DNA from: Sextonia rubra
Taxonomy: Eukaryota > Streptophyta > Magnoliopsida > Laurales > Lauraceae
NCBI GenBank assembly: GCA_037013555.1
Contig: JASUAD010000006.1
Location: 36,898,001 to 36,962,000 of the forward strand
Direction: 5' to 3'
DNA: 64,000 nucleotides
This document shows, one piece after another, positions 1 to 11,836 of this stretch (its first letter is position 1; every line of letters starts with the position of its first letter). Position numbers and translations under genes: made by a program. Under the pieces are notes generated by a model, which ran no database searches, was not told where the DNA came from, and saw nothing but the letters and a program-made list of their open reading frames with translations.

Positions 1-431
1 CTCTCGCGGAAACTATTATTATACACAAACTCACACAACGAGAGATGCGGATCCCATTCTTTCTCACAATTCAGTACACTGGCCCGTAACATGTCTTCGA
101 GCGTCTGAATAGTTCGTTCTGACTCTCCATCAGTCTGCGGGTGATACGTCGCACTGAAACTCAACTTCGTTTCCATGGCTTCCTGAAATGCTCTCCAAAA
201 TGAAGAAACAAAGCGGCTATCTCGATCAGACACAATCGATACAGGCGTACCGTGTAGTCTCACGATCTCATCAACGAACTTCTTCGCCATCTCGGAAAAT
301 GTCATGCCTGACAAGGAATGTCTCCACATCTTCAACGCAAAAACAATGGCTGCCAACTCTAAAATCGTGCGTGGCATAGTTCTTCTCATGCTCATGCTCC
401 CTGAAGCTAGTCTCAATCTCGCATGGTGCAA
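1..431 (-). pseudogene. Partial RNase H/integrase relic of the left-most visible unit
   Basis: The upstream half of the relic described in full at 5952-7062. It covers the integrase stretch from before SDRD through DGESERT and the RNase H remnant LELAAIVFALKMW. The rest lies left of the window. Confidence 0.85.
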
Positions 432-2593
432 CAGGTCTCGGAGCTAACTTGTCTTCTTGGCGAGAAAGATCGTACTCTGCATTGGCAAGACCTTCCGAGA
501 AACTAAATCTTCGCGTCGGGAATTCCACGACCATCTACTAGTCTGCAAGGCTGCCTTCTATGAGTGTCTGTCTAAAGAATCCACTCAACTTATCCGTTTG
601 TCTGCGTGCACGAGCTGACAATTCATACTGACTGAAGGAGCAACGAGCAATTGCGAAGATAGGGGACAAAGCACTTCGAATAACGGAAGAAGGGTCACGA
701 ACGCGGCTTCCAGCATGAACTGCTCCCCCGAAGAAGCTGACATTTCTGATCAGAAAAACTCAACTCAACATGTAAAGCCAGCAGGGTATCCTCAATCCAC
801 AATCCACAACAGAACCCTTCTCACTCTGACGTTGTCTCGCCAAACTAGACTCCGACAGGAAACCCAACGTGGACGCAACGCTTTATCACAACCAGAGCAG
901 CAAACCATTTACGCATTAGGCCACCAAATCACTAACTGATCATCCGTTCGCCCACTCCACCTAGAAAAGTTGGCAAACTCTTGGCAAGCGAAGACATCAC
1001 TCCATCTGCCGAAGAACGAAACCTGGTGCTCACGTCACTTCCAGCTCACTAGCAAAAGTCCACGAAAAAGGAATTCCACTGACATGGTCCTCTCAAGAGC
1101 CGATATCATGAACAGATAGTAAAAGAACAGGAAGCCAAGAGGCGAGGAAAAACAATCCAACAAAACAGCCAGATAGGAAAAGCAAGGAATGAGTGCGTGA
1201 TCCAAGGAAAAGAATCAAGAAAGAAAGTAAGGATTTTCCACAGGGAAGGTACATGGATATAAGAGAAACAAAACGGTGATTCTCCACGAATGGTGACATC
1301 GACGGTCGACAACCAGCCAGAAAAAGACGTCCACAGACAAGTAAGAGAGGAAAAGATTTACCTGCCAAACAGAACAAGCTGGAGAAAAGCTAGAAGAAGA
1401 TCGAACAGTGGCAATGGTAAACAATGAAATGAAGATGGCATTCTAACATTCATACAATCATCAAAGGTTTCTGCAAGTCAGAGAATGGTCACGGGGAAAG
1501 TCGATGTGATGAAGGGTATCGAGAAGTCACATGAAAAATAGCAAGGATGGCTGAACTCAGAAAAACTCGAAAAGGATTTACTGCAGCATAGGATGAATAG
1601 CACGTCAAAGATCCGTCTCCAACAACAAAGGAACAAGATTCCACGAGAAGTATCTTAGGTGAAAAGCGAAGGTCGACAGATCAAGCAGTGACGTCAAAAG
1701 AAGTAACGTTCCACAAAACATCCAAATAATTTCGAGCAAGGAAACGAAGGGTAAGCGGAAAGAGAGAACAACTCTGACATCGGTCGCCTACTCACGTGCA
1801 CGAACAGAAAAGAACTGGGTAGTAAACCAGACCCAATACAAAACAATGGAGTAAACCCGAGAGGACTTATCAATGGTCACTAGCTAGTATACGGTATGAC
1901 TCCACACCAATCGATGGAAAGCAAGAAGGATGAACAAACAAGTGAGAGTGGAAAAAGAAAGAATCATCGGAAGTCCACCACTCGAAAGGTGACACTGCGC
2001 AACAACACAACAGCTCGACAACGGCAAGTCGATACAACGTGAAGCCTAGGAGGAATCAACTGCCCCTTACCAACACAATAACAATTGGGAACTACAGGCT
2101 CTCCTCAAGGGCAACAGCTAAGCCAACTTAGCCATTTCTCATAGGTACAACGAAACCAGGGTGGAGATACAACAGAACCAGAGATGCCCCATACTGATCC
2201 ATGGGACTCGAACGAAGTGGAGAGGAACAAACTCCCCCACTTAAGAACGGATCAGACTCCTTACACCAATTGGCTGTGACTACACTTCCCAAACAAGATC
2301 ACACGACAGGGGACTACCCGATCTCACGAGTAACCTCAAACCAGGTAAGGGAAACTAACATCTCGACATCTACAGAGAATGAGAGCAAGAGACAATGCAA
2401 GAAAGGCACTAAGAGTAGAATTACAAAGTCAAGGGTTTGTACAACACAATACTCCTACGAACTAACACAAAACTCAAAATGGAAGATCTCTCCAACATCT
2501 ACCCTACTAACTACCACAAAAGCAAAAGAAGGAGACCCAAAACACCAGAGAACATGGATAGCCAGTCCTTCGAGCACGAGAAAAGAGTCGCCT

Positions 2594-3022
2594 CTAATAG
2601 GGTGCGATGAAGGCATGGGGTCCTCGATGCAGCACATACCAAACAACTACTCCCTGGAGCATATTGACGTACTCATCTCGCTGCGCGAGCAAAGCTTCTA
2701 CACAAGCGTGGAAATACACCTCGAAAATCACGTAATCGCTGTCTGTCCAGAACGTATAGGGATAGCCAAAGTGCGTCCTGAGGATCTCTCGTACTCTAAA
2801 TGCATACAGCAGGAGTTGTCGTCGTCTGCACACAATCGTATAAGCGTCTGGGAGAAGGTGCCTGATGCTCTCTTCTAACGTGTACAGGTCTCGGGACAGT
2901 TCCGCTTCTTGCAATAGATCCACCAATGCCGTCGTCCGAACAACAAAAGGAATGCCTCTGAGGTGCCCTAACTCCCAACGGAGAACATCGATGTAGGGCT
3001 CCCGAAAATCGTCCGCTGCCAT
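2594..3022 (-). CDS. Unrecognised 142-aa ORF in gag position, partial left unit
   Basis: The ORF begins about 220 nt downstream of the primer binding site, where gag should start. The product begins MAADDFREPYIDVLRWELGH and contains ILRTHFGYPYTFWTDSD near residue 83. It looks mainly helical, rich in Leu, Arg and Tyr, without low complexity, zinc knuckle or signal peptide. I do not recognise the family. It may be the start of a truncated gag or an element-specific protein. Its openness in all copies is no evidence of selection, because the copies are nearly identical. A plus-strand ORF overlaps it. Confidence 0.35.
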   Translation of the reverse strand: MAADDFREPYIDVLRWELGHLRGIPFVVRTTALVDLLQEAELSRDLYTLEESIRHLLPDAYTIVCRRRQLLLYAFRVREILRTHFGYPYTFWTDSDYVIFEVYFHACVEALLAQRDEYVNMLQGVVVWYVLHRGPHAFIAPY

Positions 3023-3241
3023 GAGCTATACCACTAGGGCACAATGCGCTACACGAGGTTACGGCCGGACAGTCTCCAACAAATACTGATTGGACACCTG
3101 CGAAAGAACACCTGTGAATAGACTAGAATAACACATACCGACCAACCCTACCAACCAATTGGCACTGAAGACCAACTGTTAGCATCACGTTTACTCACCA
3201 CGTGCCTACATGCCTACATGCTGACTAACTAGAGCAACAAT

Positions 3242-3253
3242 GCTCTGATACCA
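3242..3253 (-). other. Primer binding site (initiator-Met tRNA), unit 1
   Basis: The minus strand reads TGGTATCAGAGC, complementary to the 3' end of plant initiator methionine tRNA, the usual minus-strand DNA primer for this class of retrotransposon. It lies 11 nt from the LTR end, with spacer TACGTATTGTA. Confidence 0.9.
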
Positions 3254-4859
3254 TACAATACGTATGTCACAACCCGAGCCCCAGGAGATCGGGGGTTAGA
3301 AAAAGCCTAACCAGCGACACACGCACTCCCGTGCATATGCACTTAGACCCAGTCTAGATGCACACGCACAAGGAAAACACACGTGCAAACATGTATGCGG
3401 AAGCTACAGATATCAACAAGAGACACAAAGCACACAAGAACAAATGACATAATGTCCAAAAGCTGATACAAAAGTCTGAACATACACACGGAATCCAAAC
3501 ACACGGTATCTAATCACAAGGTATAGAACATGAGTACAATCCATGACAAAGGACATGAAAGGAAAACAATATGCATGCATGCAGAGAACAGTCGCGCTCT
3601 GATGGAGGGATAACACCCACTCCACGAACCTGAAGAGACAGCTGGAGTCTCCCAAGCAAACTGACAACTGACAAGAACACGGTAGATGGTACCTGAGCCT
3701 GCAACACCAATAACAACACATAAGTACAACGACTTAGCAAAATATAAGCCACAAGAACATAACACGAATTGTGTCTAACACTGAGCAATAGTCATAATGC
3801 AAGATCTTAGAAAGCATGTTCGTATACTAAGCAATCGTGCAAATGAATAGGCATGCTGTCAGGATCATAAACAGATAACAATCAAAGTGGCTACTACATA
3901 GGCCATTTTCTCCCTTTCGAGAGCAGTCAGAATGAGAACACCAGCGACCGGGCCAGGGTACGCATGGGTCTCTAGTTCCCGGGGTCCGGAGTCCCAGGAC
4001 GGATCACTCTGCAGAGGCAAACACATAAACTAAACCAAAGTTAACCCCGTCGGGTATCCTAAGGCTGAGGCTCAGTAGTGCCAAGACCAATCACAATCAA
4101 ACCAGATGATGCACCTCAATCAATCAATCATATCATATCACATACCACATACAGATCTCACATATCACGCTGAACAAACAATAGGAAGTGCATCACACAT
4201 ACTGATACTGATACTGATACTGACTGATACCGAATGCAATACTGAATACTGACTGATACTGAATGCAATACGAGAAGCACTGACAATGGAATACCAATAA
4301 CACATAATCACTGATGCAAGTACTCAAGTACGCAAGTACTATTAACAATAAGCACTGATGCAAGTACTCCAGTGGAGCAACAGTAAAACACAATACACAA
4401 TAATAGAATGGTCCCGCCCGGGCTTCGCTCTGGGGTTGCTGCATTTCCCACAGAATCGAGAGGTCCAGCGCAGAACACATAAGAGGGCATAACCGAAATC
4501 AATATGCTGTACAAATCAAACAAATCAAGTACTTATACGAATCAAGGATCAATTACAAGCCAATCCTACACTAATTATCCAGTGTTTCTAACCGTGCATG
4601 TTGATGTAGTTTTAAGTTATCCGATGCACCATTGTCTAGTGTTGCAGTGTCTCTGGAATGTGCACCGAAGTCCCTTAAACCAACACCCATGGGGAGGTGC
4701 TAAACAACTGGATAACAAGCATGAATGATTCACAGCCCTCGAGATCATTCATGTCATTCAAACATTCCCTTGGGCAAGTTCAGGTTAGCTACATTCTAGC
4801 ATGAAAGTCATACCGGTCTCTTGCTTAAGCCTAGTCCTTTTCATTCAATTCTCAGGGTC

Positions 4860-5205
4860 TCACGGTGTAGCCGTAGGTGACCTTACGGCTTAGCCGAGGC
4901 ATCTTACGGCTTAGCCGTAATATGCACTGCGGCTGAGCCGAGGCTCCCCAAAATGTCCATCCGGATTTACGGCTCAACCGTATTTTGATCTACGGCTCAG
5001 CCGTATCCTGGTCCACGGCTTAGCCGTAAGACAATGTACGGCTTAGATCAGGCTGGGCCGTAGAAGAATGGCAATTTGCCAACTCTCAGTTATTTTCAGA
5101 TAACAGTCTGTACTGTTCTACGGTTTGGTTTACGGTTGGGTCTCGGCTTAGCCGTAAGCCATTTTACGGCTTAGCCGTAGCACATTTCACGGTGTAGCCG
5201 TGAGT
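4860..5205. repeat. Block of short palindromes (ACGGCT-n-AGCCGT) in LTR 1
   Basis: Roughly a dozen copies of a 13-17 nt odd-length palindrome occur in about 350 bp. The best are TTACGGCTTAGCCGTAA (8-nt arms, 1-nt centre) and TACGGCTCAGCCGTA (4991-5005), with variants such as CACGGTGTAGCCGTG. Spacing is irregular, so this is a dispersed motif cluster and not a simple tandem repeat. It lies downstream of the TATA box and would be transcribed, giving many tiny hairpins. The same block, more eroded, is in the solo LTR near 42165-42550. Confidence 0.85.
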
Positions 5206-5596
5206 GCACGGAGTCATTTTCCTGCAACAGTTACAGTCATACAGAAAATGAACGAATCGACTAGAAACAGGAAGATAACAACAGAATGAGTTCAATAGGG
5301 CTGTCTAACACTGATACATACAGTAAAGAGCATGGAACAAACAATCAAAACACTACCAATCGGTGTTCATACTACTTGTGCTTATACTTGCCTCACAGAC
5401 GAAATCCACACACTCTACAGTCGTTGCTTTGGCTCAGTCCACTGGAAACACACACCAATCGGGCTCCTTTTCTTCCCTCCTCACAAGACAAACTGAGAAG
5501 GAAAAGAGAGAAAGAGAGCTGACGAGAGAGAGACGAGCAGAGAACGAGAGAGAGAGGCTGCTGTCGATCAAGAGAGAGAGAGTTGGTGAGATGAGA

Positions 5597-5604
5597 TATT
5601 TATA
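5597..5604 (-). promoter_or_regulatory. LTR 1 TATA box
   Basis: The minus strand reads TATAAATA about 350 nt into the LTR, followed by a CT-rich tract (5500-5585 on the minus strand), as in plant core promoters. Transcription would start about 30 nt further on, leaving a short U3 and a long R-U5 of about 2.3 kb that contains the palindrome block. The solo LTR has a related TATATAAG at a similar place. Confidence 0.6.
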
Positions 5605-5951
5605 ACTTAAAATGAGTCCAAATTACATATAAGTCCAAACAGCTTACACAAATGTCAGTTTGAGTCAAATGACGATCCAACAAGAGCAAACGAAATCATT
5701 CGGATCCAAGACAGTTACGAAGATCGACAAGCTCAACGAAATACACGCGCTGACGTCAAAATGACGCAAAACTGACAAGGTCAATCAAAAGCCAAAATTA
5801 CGAAAAAGGGCTCCAATTAGCTAGACCAAGTCAACTCAACTCAAACGAGTTCTCTAAGATTCAAAACCAAAGAAAAACAAAAATCAAAACACACTTAACG
5901 GTAAAATCACACGCAATTACCCACTAATCCGGATCAACTCGGGTCGGAGTG

Positions 5952-7062
5952 TTACATCCTCCCCCACTTAGACATCATTCCGTCCTCGGAATGAACGCGT
6001 ACCTGAGCAAAAAGGTAATGATACTGACGTGCCCTCTGATCTTCTAATTCCCACGTGGCTTCATCAGGTCCATGATGTTCCCAGAGTACCTTGACCCATC
6101 GAATAATCTTTGTACGCAAGAGCTGTTTTCTAATCCCAACAATACGAAGCGGCTGCTCAACGTATGACGCATTCGGTTGCATCTGAATATCATCGTAGCG
6201 AATCACATGCGTCGGTTCTCGAACATACTTGCGAAGCATTGACACATGAAAAACGTCATGTACCCCAGAAAACTCCACGAGAAGAATCAATCTGTACGCT
6301 AGATCGCTAATCCGGCTCTTGATCTCAAATGGACCCACATATCTTTGCGCTAACTTGCCCTTTTTGACCGAACCGTACCGTACCTTTCATCGGTGAGACC
6401 TTCAAAAATACCCAATCTCCAACCTGAAATGTTAATGTCCTTCTTCGCGTATCTGCATAGCTCTTCTGTTTCGATCGGGCAATCTTCAAATTGTCAAGGA
6501 CCTTCTGAACTTTCTCTGTAGTCTCAGCAATGATCGTCGGTCCGTGAAAACTCCTTGTTCCAACTTCTTCCCAGCAAACAGGACTTCTACATTTCCGTCC
6601 ATACAGAGCTTCATATGGTACCATTCCAATACTCTCGCGGAAACTATTATTATACACAAACTCACACAACGAGAGATGCGGATCCCATTCTTTCTCACAA
6701 TTCAGTACACTGGCCCGTAACATGTCTTCGAGCGTCTGAATAGTTCGTTCTGACTCTCCATCAGTCTGCGGGTGATACGTCGCACTGAAACTCAACTTCG
6801 TTTCCATGGCTTCCTGAAATGCTCTCCAAAATGAAGAAACAAAGCGGCTATCTCGATCAGACACAATCGATACAGGCGTACCGTGTAGTCTCACGATCTC
6901 ATCAACGAACTTCTTCGCCATCTCGGAAAATGTCATGCCTGACAAGGAATGTCTCCACATCTTCAACGCAAAAACAATGGCTGCCAACTCTAAAATCGTG
7001 CGTGGCATAGTTCTTCTCATGCTCATGCTCCCTGAAGCTAGTCTCAATCTCGCATGGTGCAA
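5952..7062 (-). pseudogene. Chimeric RNase H/integrase/chromodomain relic, unit 1
   Basis: In element order the relic starts with the RNase H motif EKNYATHD. A 1-nt frameshift near 6990 moves it to LELAAIVFALKMWRH. It then jumps directly into integrase at MAKKFVDEIVRLHG, SDRDSRF, HPQTDGESERT, EALYGRKCRSPVCW. The join removes most of RNase H, the integrase zinc finger and the first catalytic Asp. The second Asp (SDRD) and the Glu (GESERT) remain. A second frameshift near 6340 separates SPMKG from GPFEIKSRISDLAYRL. The C-terminus has the chromodomain signature VLWEHHGPDEATWELEDQ. The TAA stop (5952-5954) lies in the first bases of the LTR, with the polypurine tract encoding the last residues. 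The protein is dead; integrase normally joins the cDNA to the host chromosome. At 6271 this copy has A (Phe in EFSGVHD). Confidence 0.9.
5957..5969 (-). other. Polypurine tract beside LTR 1
   Basis: The minus strand reads AAGTGGGGGAGGA directly against the TGTAACA start of the LTR, the expected plus-strand primer for reverse transcription. It overlaps the end of the chromodomain reading frame. Confidence 0.88.
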
Positions 7063-7065
7063 CAG

Positions 7066-9224
7066 GTCTCGGAGCTAACTTGTCTTCTTGGCGAGAAAGA
7101 TCGTACTCTGCATTGGCAAGACCTTCCGAGAAACTAAATCTTCGCGTCGGGAATTCCACGACCATCTACTAGTCTGCAAGGCTGCCTTCTATGAGTGTCT
7201 GTCTAAAGAATCCACTCAACTTATCCGTTTGTCTGCGTGCACGAGCTGACAATTCATACTGACTGAAGGAGCAACGAGCAATTGCGAAGATAGGGGACAA
7301 AACCGCTTCTCCGCACTTCGAATAACGGAAGAAGGTCACGAACGCGGCTTCCAGCATGAACTGCTCCCCGAAGAAGCTGACATTTCTGATCAGAAAACTC
7401 AACTCAACATGTAAAGCCAGCAGGTATCCTCAATCCACAATCCACAACAGAACCCTTCTCACTCTGACGTTGTCTCGCCAAACTAGACTCCGACAGGAAA
7501 CCCAACGTGACGCAACGCTTTATCACAACCAGAGCAGCAACCATTTACGCATTAGGCCACCAAATCACTAACTGATCATCCGTTCGCCCACTCCACCTAG
7601 AAAGTTGGCAAACTCTTGGCAAGCGAAGACATCACTCATCTGCCGAAGAACGAAACCTGGTGCTCACGTCACTTCCAGCTCACTAGCAAAAGTCCACGAA
7701 AAAGGAATTCCACTGACATGGTCCTCTCAAGAGCCGATATCATGAACAGATAGTAAAAGAACAGGAGCCAAGAGGCGAGGAAAACAATCCAACAAAACAG
7801 CCAGATAGGAAAAGCAAGGAATGAGTGCGTGATCCAAGGAAAAGAATCAAGAAAGAAAGTAAGGATTTCCACAGGGAAGGTACATGGATATAAGAGAAAC
7901 AAAACGGTGATTCTCCACGAATGGTGACATCGACGGTCGACAACCAGCCAGAAAAAGACGTCCACAGACAAGTAAGAGAGGAAAAGATTTACCTGCCAAA
8001 CAGAACAAGCTGGAGAAAAGCTAGAAGAAGATCGAACAGTGGCAATGGTAAACAATGAAATGAAGATGGCATTCTAACATTCATACAATCATCAAAGGTT
8101 TCTGCAAGTCAGAGAATGGTCACGGGGAAAGTCGATGTGATGAAGGGTATCGAGAAGTCACATGAAAAATAGCAAGGATGGCTGAACTCAGAAAAACTCG
8201 AAAAGGATTTACTGCAGCATAGGATGAATAGCACGTCAAAGATCCGTCTCCAACAACAAAGGAACAAGATTCCACGAGAAGTATCTTAGGTGAAAAGCGA
8301 AGGTCGACAGATCAAGCAGTGACGTCAAAAGAAGTAACGTTCCACAAAACATCCAAATAATTTCGAGCAAGGAAACGAAGGGTAAGCGGAAAGAGAGAAC
8401 AACTCTGACATCGGTCGCCTACTCACGTGCACGAACAGAAAAGAACTGGGTAGTAAACCAGACCCAATACAAAACAATGGAGTAAACCCGAGAGGACTTA
8501 TCAATGGTCACTAGCTAGTATACGGTATGACTCCACACCAATCGATGGAAAGCAAGAAGGATGAACAAACAAGTGAGAGTGGAAAAAGAAAGAATCATCG
8601 GAAGTCCACCACTCGAAAGGTGACACTGCGCAACAACACAACAGCTCGACAACGGCAAGTCGATACAACGTGAAGCCTAGGAGGAATCAACTGCCCCTTA
8701 CCAACACAATAACAATTGGGAACTACAGGCTCTCCTCAAGGGCAACAGCTAAGCCAACTTAGCCATTTCTCATAGGTACAACGAAACCAGGGTGGAGATA
8801 CAACAGAACCAGAGATGCCCCATACTGATCCATGGGACTCGAACGAAGTGGAGAGGAACAAACTCCCCCACTTAAGAACGGATCAGACTCCTTACACCAA
8901 TTGGCTGTGACTACACTTCCCAAACAAGATCACACGACAGGGGACTACCCGATCTCACGAGTAACCTCAAACCAGGTAAGGGAAACTAACATCTCGACAT
9001 CTACAGAGAATGAGAGCAAGAGACAATGCAAGAAAGGCACTAAGAGTAGAATTACAAAGTCAAGGGTTTGTACAACACAATACTCCTACGAACTAACACA
9101 AAACTCAAAATGGAAGATCTCTCCAACATCTACCCTACTAACTACCACAAAAGCAAAAGAAGGAGACCCAAAACACCAGAGAACATGGATAGCCAGTCCT
9201 TCGAGCACGAGAAAAGAGTCGCCT
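7066..9224 (-). other. Internal region of unit 1 without recognisable gag, protease or RT
   Basis: About 2.1 kb lies between the RNase H relic and the 142-codon ORF, where a full chromovirus would carry gag, protease and reverse transcriptase. The minus-strand ORFs here are at most about 130 codons, and none shows the CCHC knuckle, the DTG/DSG protease motif or the YVDD box. The matching stretches in the other units start at 435, 13697, 20328 and 26959. The element is best seen as a non-autonomous derivative. Confidence 0.6.
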
Positions 9225-9653
9225 CTAATAGGGTGCGATGAAGGCATGGGGTCCTCGATGCAGCACATACCAAACAACTACTCCCTGGAGCATATTGACG
9301 TACTCATCTCGCTGCGCGAGCAAAGCTTCTACACAAGCGTGGAAATACACCTCGAAAATCACGTAATCGCTGTCTGTCCAGAACGTATAGGGATAGCCAA
9401 AGTGCGTCCTGAGGATCTCTCGTACTCTAAATGCATACAGCAGGAGTTGTCGTCGTCTGCACACAATCGTATAAGCGTCTGGGAGAAGGTGCCTGATGCT
9501 CTCTTCTAACGTGTACAGGTCTCGGGACAGTTCCGCTTCTTGCAATAGATCCACCAATGCCGTCGTCCGAACAACAAAAGGAATGCCTCTGAGGTGCCCT
9601 AACTCCCAACGGAGAACATCGATGTAGGGCTCCCGAAAATCGTCCGCTGCCAT
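9225..9653 (-). CDS. Unrecognised 142-aa ORF in gag position, unit 1
   Basis: Same product as the ORF at 2594-3022, read from the ATG after the unit-2 primer binding site. Confidence 0.35.
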   Translation of the reverse strand: MAADDFREPYIDVLRWELGHLRGIPFVVRTTALVDLLQEAELSRDLYTLEESIRHLLPDAYTIVCRRRQLLLYAFRVREILRTHFGYPYTFWTDSDYVIFEVYFHACVEALLAQRDEYVNMLQGVVVWYVLHRGPHAFIAPY

Positions 9654-9872
9654 GAGCTATACCACTAGGGCACAATGCGCTACACGAGGTTACGGCCGGA
9701 CAGTCTCCAACAAATACTGATTGGACACCTGCGAAAGAACACCTGTGAATAGACTAGAATAACACATACCGACCAACCCTACCAACCAATTGGCACTGAA
9801 GACCAACTGTTAGCATCACGTTTACTCACCACGTGCCTACATGCCTACATGCTGACTAACTAGAGCAACAAT

Positions 9873-9884
9873 GCTCTGATACCA
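9873..9884 (-). other. Primer binding site, unit 2
   Basis: Identical TGGTATCAGAGC next to LTR 2. Confidence 0.9.
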
Positions 9885-11490
9885 TACAATACGTATGTCA
9901 CAACCCGAGCCCCAGGAGATCGGGGGTTAGAAAAAGCCTAACCAGCGACACACGCACTCCCGTGCATATGCACTTAGACCCAGTCTAGATGCACACGCAC
10001 AAGGAAAACACACGTGCAAACATGTATGCGGAAGCTACAGATATCAACAAGAGACACAAAGCACACAAGAACAAATGACATAATGTCCAAAAGCTGATAC
10101 AAAAGTCTGAACATACACACGGAATCCAAACACACGGTATCTAATCACAAGGTATAGAACATGAGTACAATCCATGACAAAGGACATGAAAGGAAAACAA
10201 TATGCATGCATGCAGAGAACAGTCGCGCTCTGATGGAGGGATAACACCCACTCCACGAACCTGAAGAGACAGCTGGAGTCTCCCAAGCAAACTGACAACT
10301 GACAAGAACACGGTAGATGGTACCTGAGCCTGCAACACCAATAACAACACATAAGTACAACGACTTAGCAAAATATAAGCCACAAGAACATAACACGAAT
10401 TGTGTCTAACACTGAGCAATAGTCATAATGCAAGATCTTAGAAAGCATGTTCGTATACTAAGCAATCGTGCAAATGAATAGGCATGCTGTCAGGATCATA
10501 AACAGATAACAATCAAAGTGGCTACTACATAGGCCATTTTCTCCCTTTCGAGAGCAGTCAGAATGAGAACACCAGCGACCGGGCCAGGGTACGCATGGGT
10601 CTCTAGTTCCCGGGGTCCGGAGTCCCAGGACGGATCACTCTGCAGAGGCAAACACATAAACTAAACCAAAGTTAACCCCGTCGGGTATCCTAAGGCTGAG
10701 GCTCAGTAGTGCCAAGACCAATCACAATCAAACCAGATGATGCACCTCAATCAATCAATCATATCATATCACATACCACATACAGATCTCACATATCACG
10801 CTGAACAAACAATAGGAAGTGCATCACACATACTGATACTGATACTGATACTGACTGATACCGAATGCAATACTGAATACTGACTGATACTGAATGCAAT
10901 ACGAGAAGCACTGACAATGGAATACCAATAACACATAATCACTGATGCAAGTACTCAAGTACGCAAGTACTATTAACAATAAGCACTGATGCAAGTACTC
11001 CAGTGGAGCAACAGTAAAACACAATACACAATAATAGAATGGTCCCGCCCGGGCTTCGCTCTGGGGTTGCTGCATTTCCCACAGAATCGAGAGGTCCAGC
11101 GCAGAACACATAAGAGGGCATAACCGAAATCAATATGCTGTACAAATCAAACAAATCAAGTACTTATACGAATCAAGGATCAATTACAAGCCAATCCTAC
11201 ACTAATTATCCAGTGTTTCTAACCGTGCATGTTGATGTAGTTTTAAGTTATCCGATGCACCATTGTCTAGTGTTGCAGTGTCTCTGGAATGTGCACCGAA
11301 GTCCCTTAAACCAACACCCATGGGGAGGTGCTAAACAACTGGATAACAAGCATGAATGATTCACAGCCCTCGAGATCATTCATGTCATTCAAACATTCCC
11401 TTGGGCAAGTTCAGGTTAGCTACATTCTAGCATGAAAGTCATACCGGTCTCTTGCTTAAGCCTAGTCCTTTTCATTCAATTCTCAGGGTC

Positions 11491-11836
11491 TCACGGTGTA
11501 GCCGTAGGTGACCTTACGGCTTAGCCGAGGCATCTTACGGCTTAGCCGTAATATGCACTGCGGCTGAGCCGAGGCTCCCCAAAATGTCCATCCGGATTTA
11601 CGGCTCAACCGTATTTTGATCTACGGCTCAGCCGTATCCTGGTCCACGGCTTAGCCGTAAGACAATGTACGGCTTAGATCAGGCTGGGCCGTAGAAGAAT
11701 GGCAATTTGCCAACTCTCAGTTATTTTCAGATAACAGTCTGTACTGTTCTACGGTTTGGTTTACGGTTGGGTCTCGGCTTAGCCGTAAGCCATTTTACGG
11801 CTTAGCCGTAGCACATTTCACGGTGTAGCCGTGAGT
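11491..11836. repeat. Palindrome block in LTR 2
   Basis: Copy of the ACGGCT-n-AGCCGT block with no difference seen. Confidence 0.85.

Larger units (their letters stand above)
3265..5956 (-). repeat. LTR 1 of the array (2692 bp)
   Basis: In element orientation the LTR starts TGTAACACTCC and ends GGGTTGTGACA, the expected TG...CA termini. It is bounded by a polypurine tract on the upstream side and, 11 nt past its other end, by the primer binding site. Inside are a TATA box about 350 nt from the element-5' end, a CT-rich stretch just downstream of it, a block of short palindromes around ACGGCT-n-AGCCGT, an ACTGAT hexamer microsatellite near 4200-4220, and short direct repeats of the type TGCAAGTACTC. 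No ORF in it resembles a known protein. At the variable site 4799 this copy has G. Confidence 0.93.

Noticed and set aside
4860..5205. CRISPR-like array of palindromic repeats
   Set aside because: Spacing is irregular, the repeats are very short, and the locus is a plant LTR.
7669..8055. 128-codon minus-strand hydrophobic ORF in the internal region, repeated in most units
   Set aside because: Phe/Leu/Ser-rich translation of purine-rich DNA, lost by run-length changes in the left unit, and no resemblance to gag, protease or RT.
8832..9509. 225-codon plus-strand ORF, repeated in every unit (2201, 8832, 15463, 22094, 28725)
   Set aside because: It is antisense to the element, shows no recognisable domain, and overlaps the minus-strand ORF. 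Its recurrence only reflects near-identical tandem copies.
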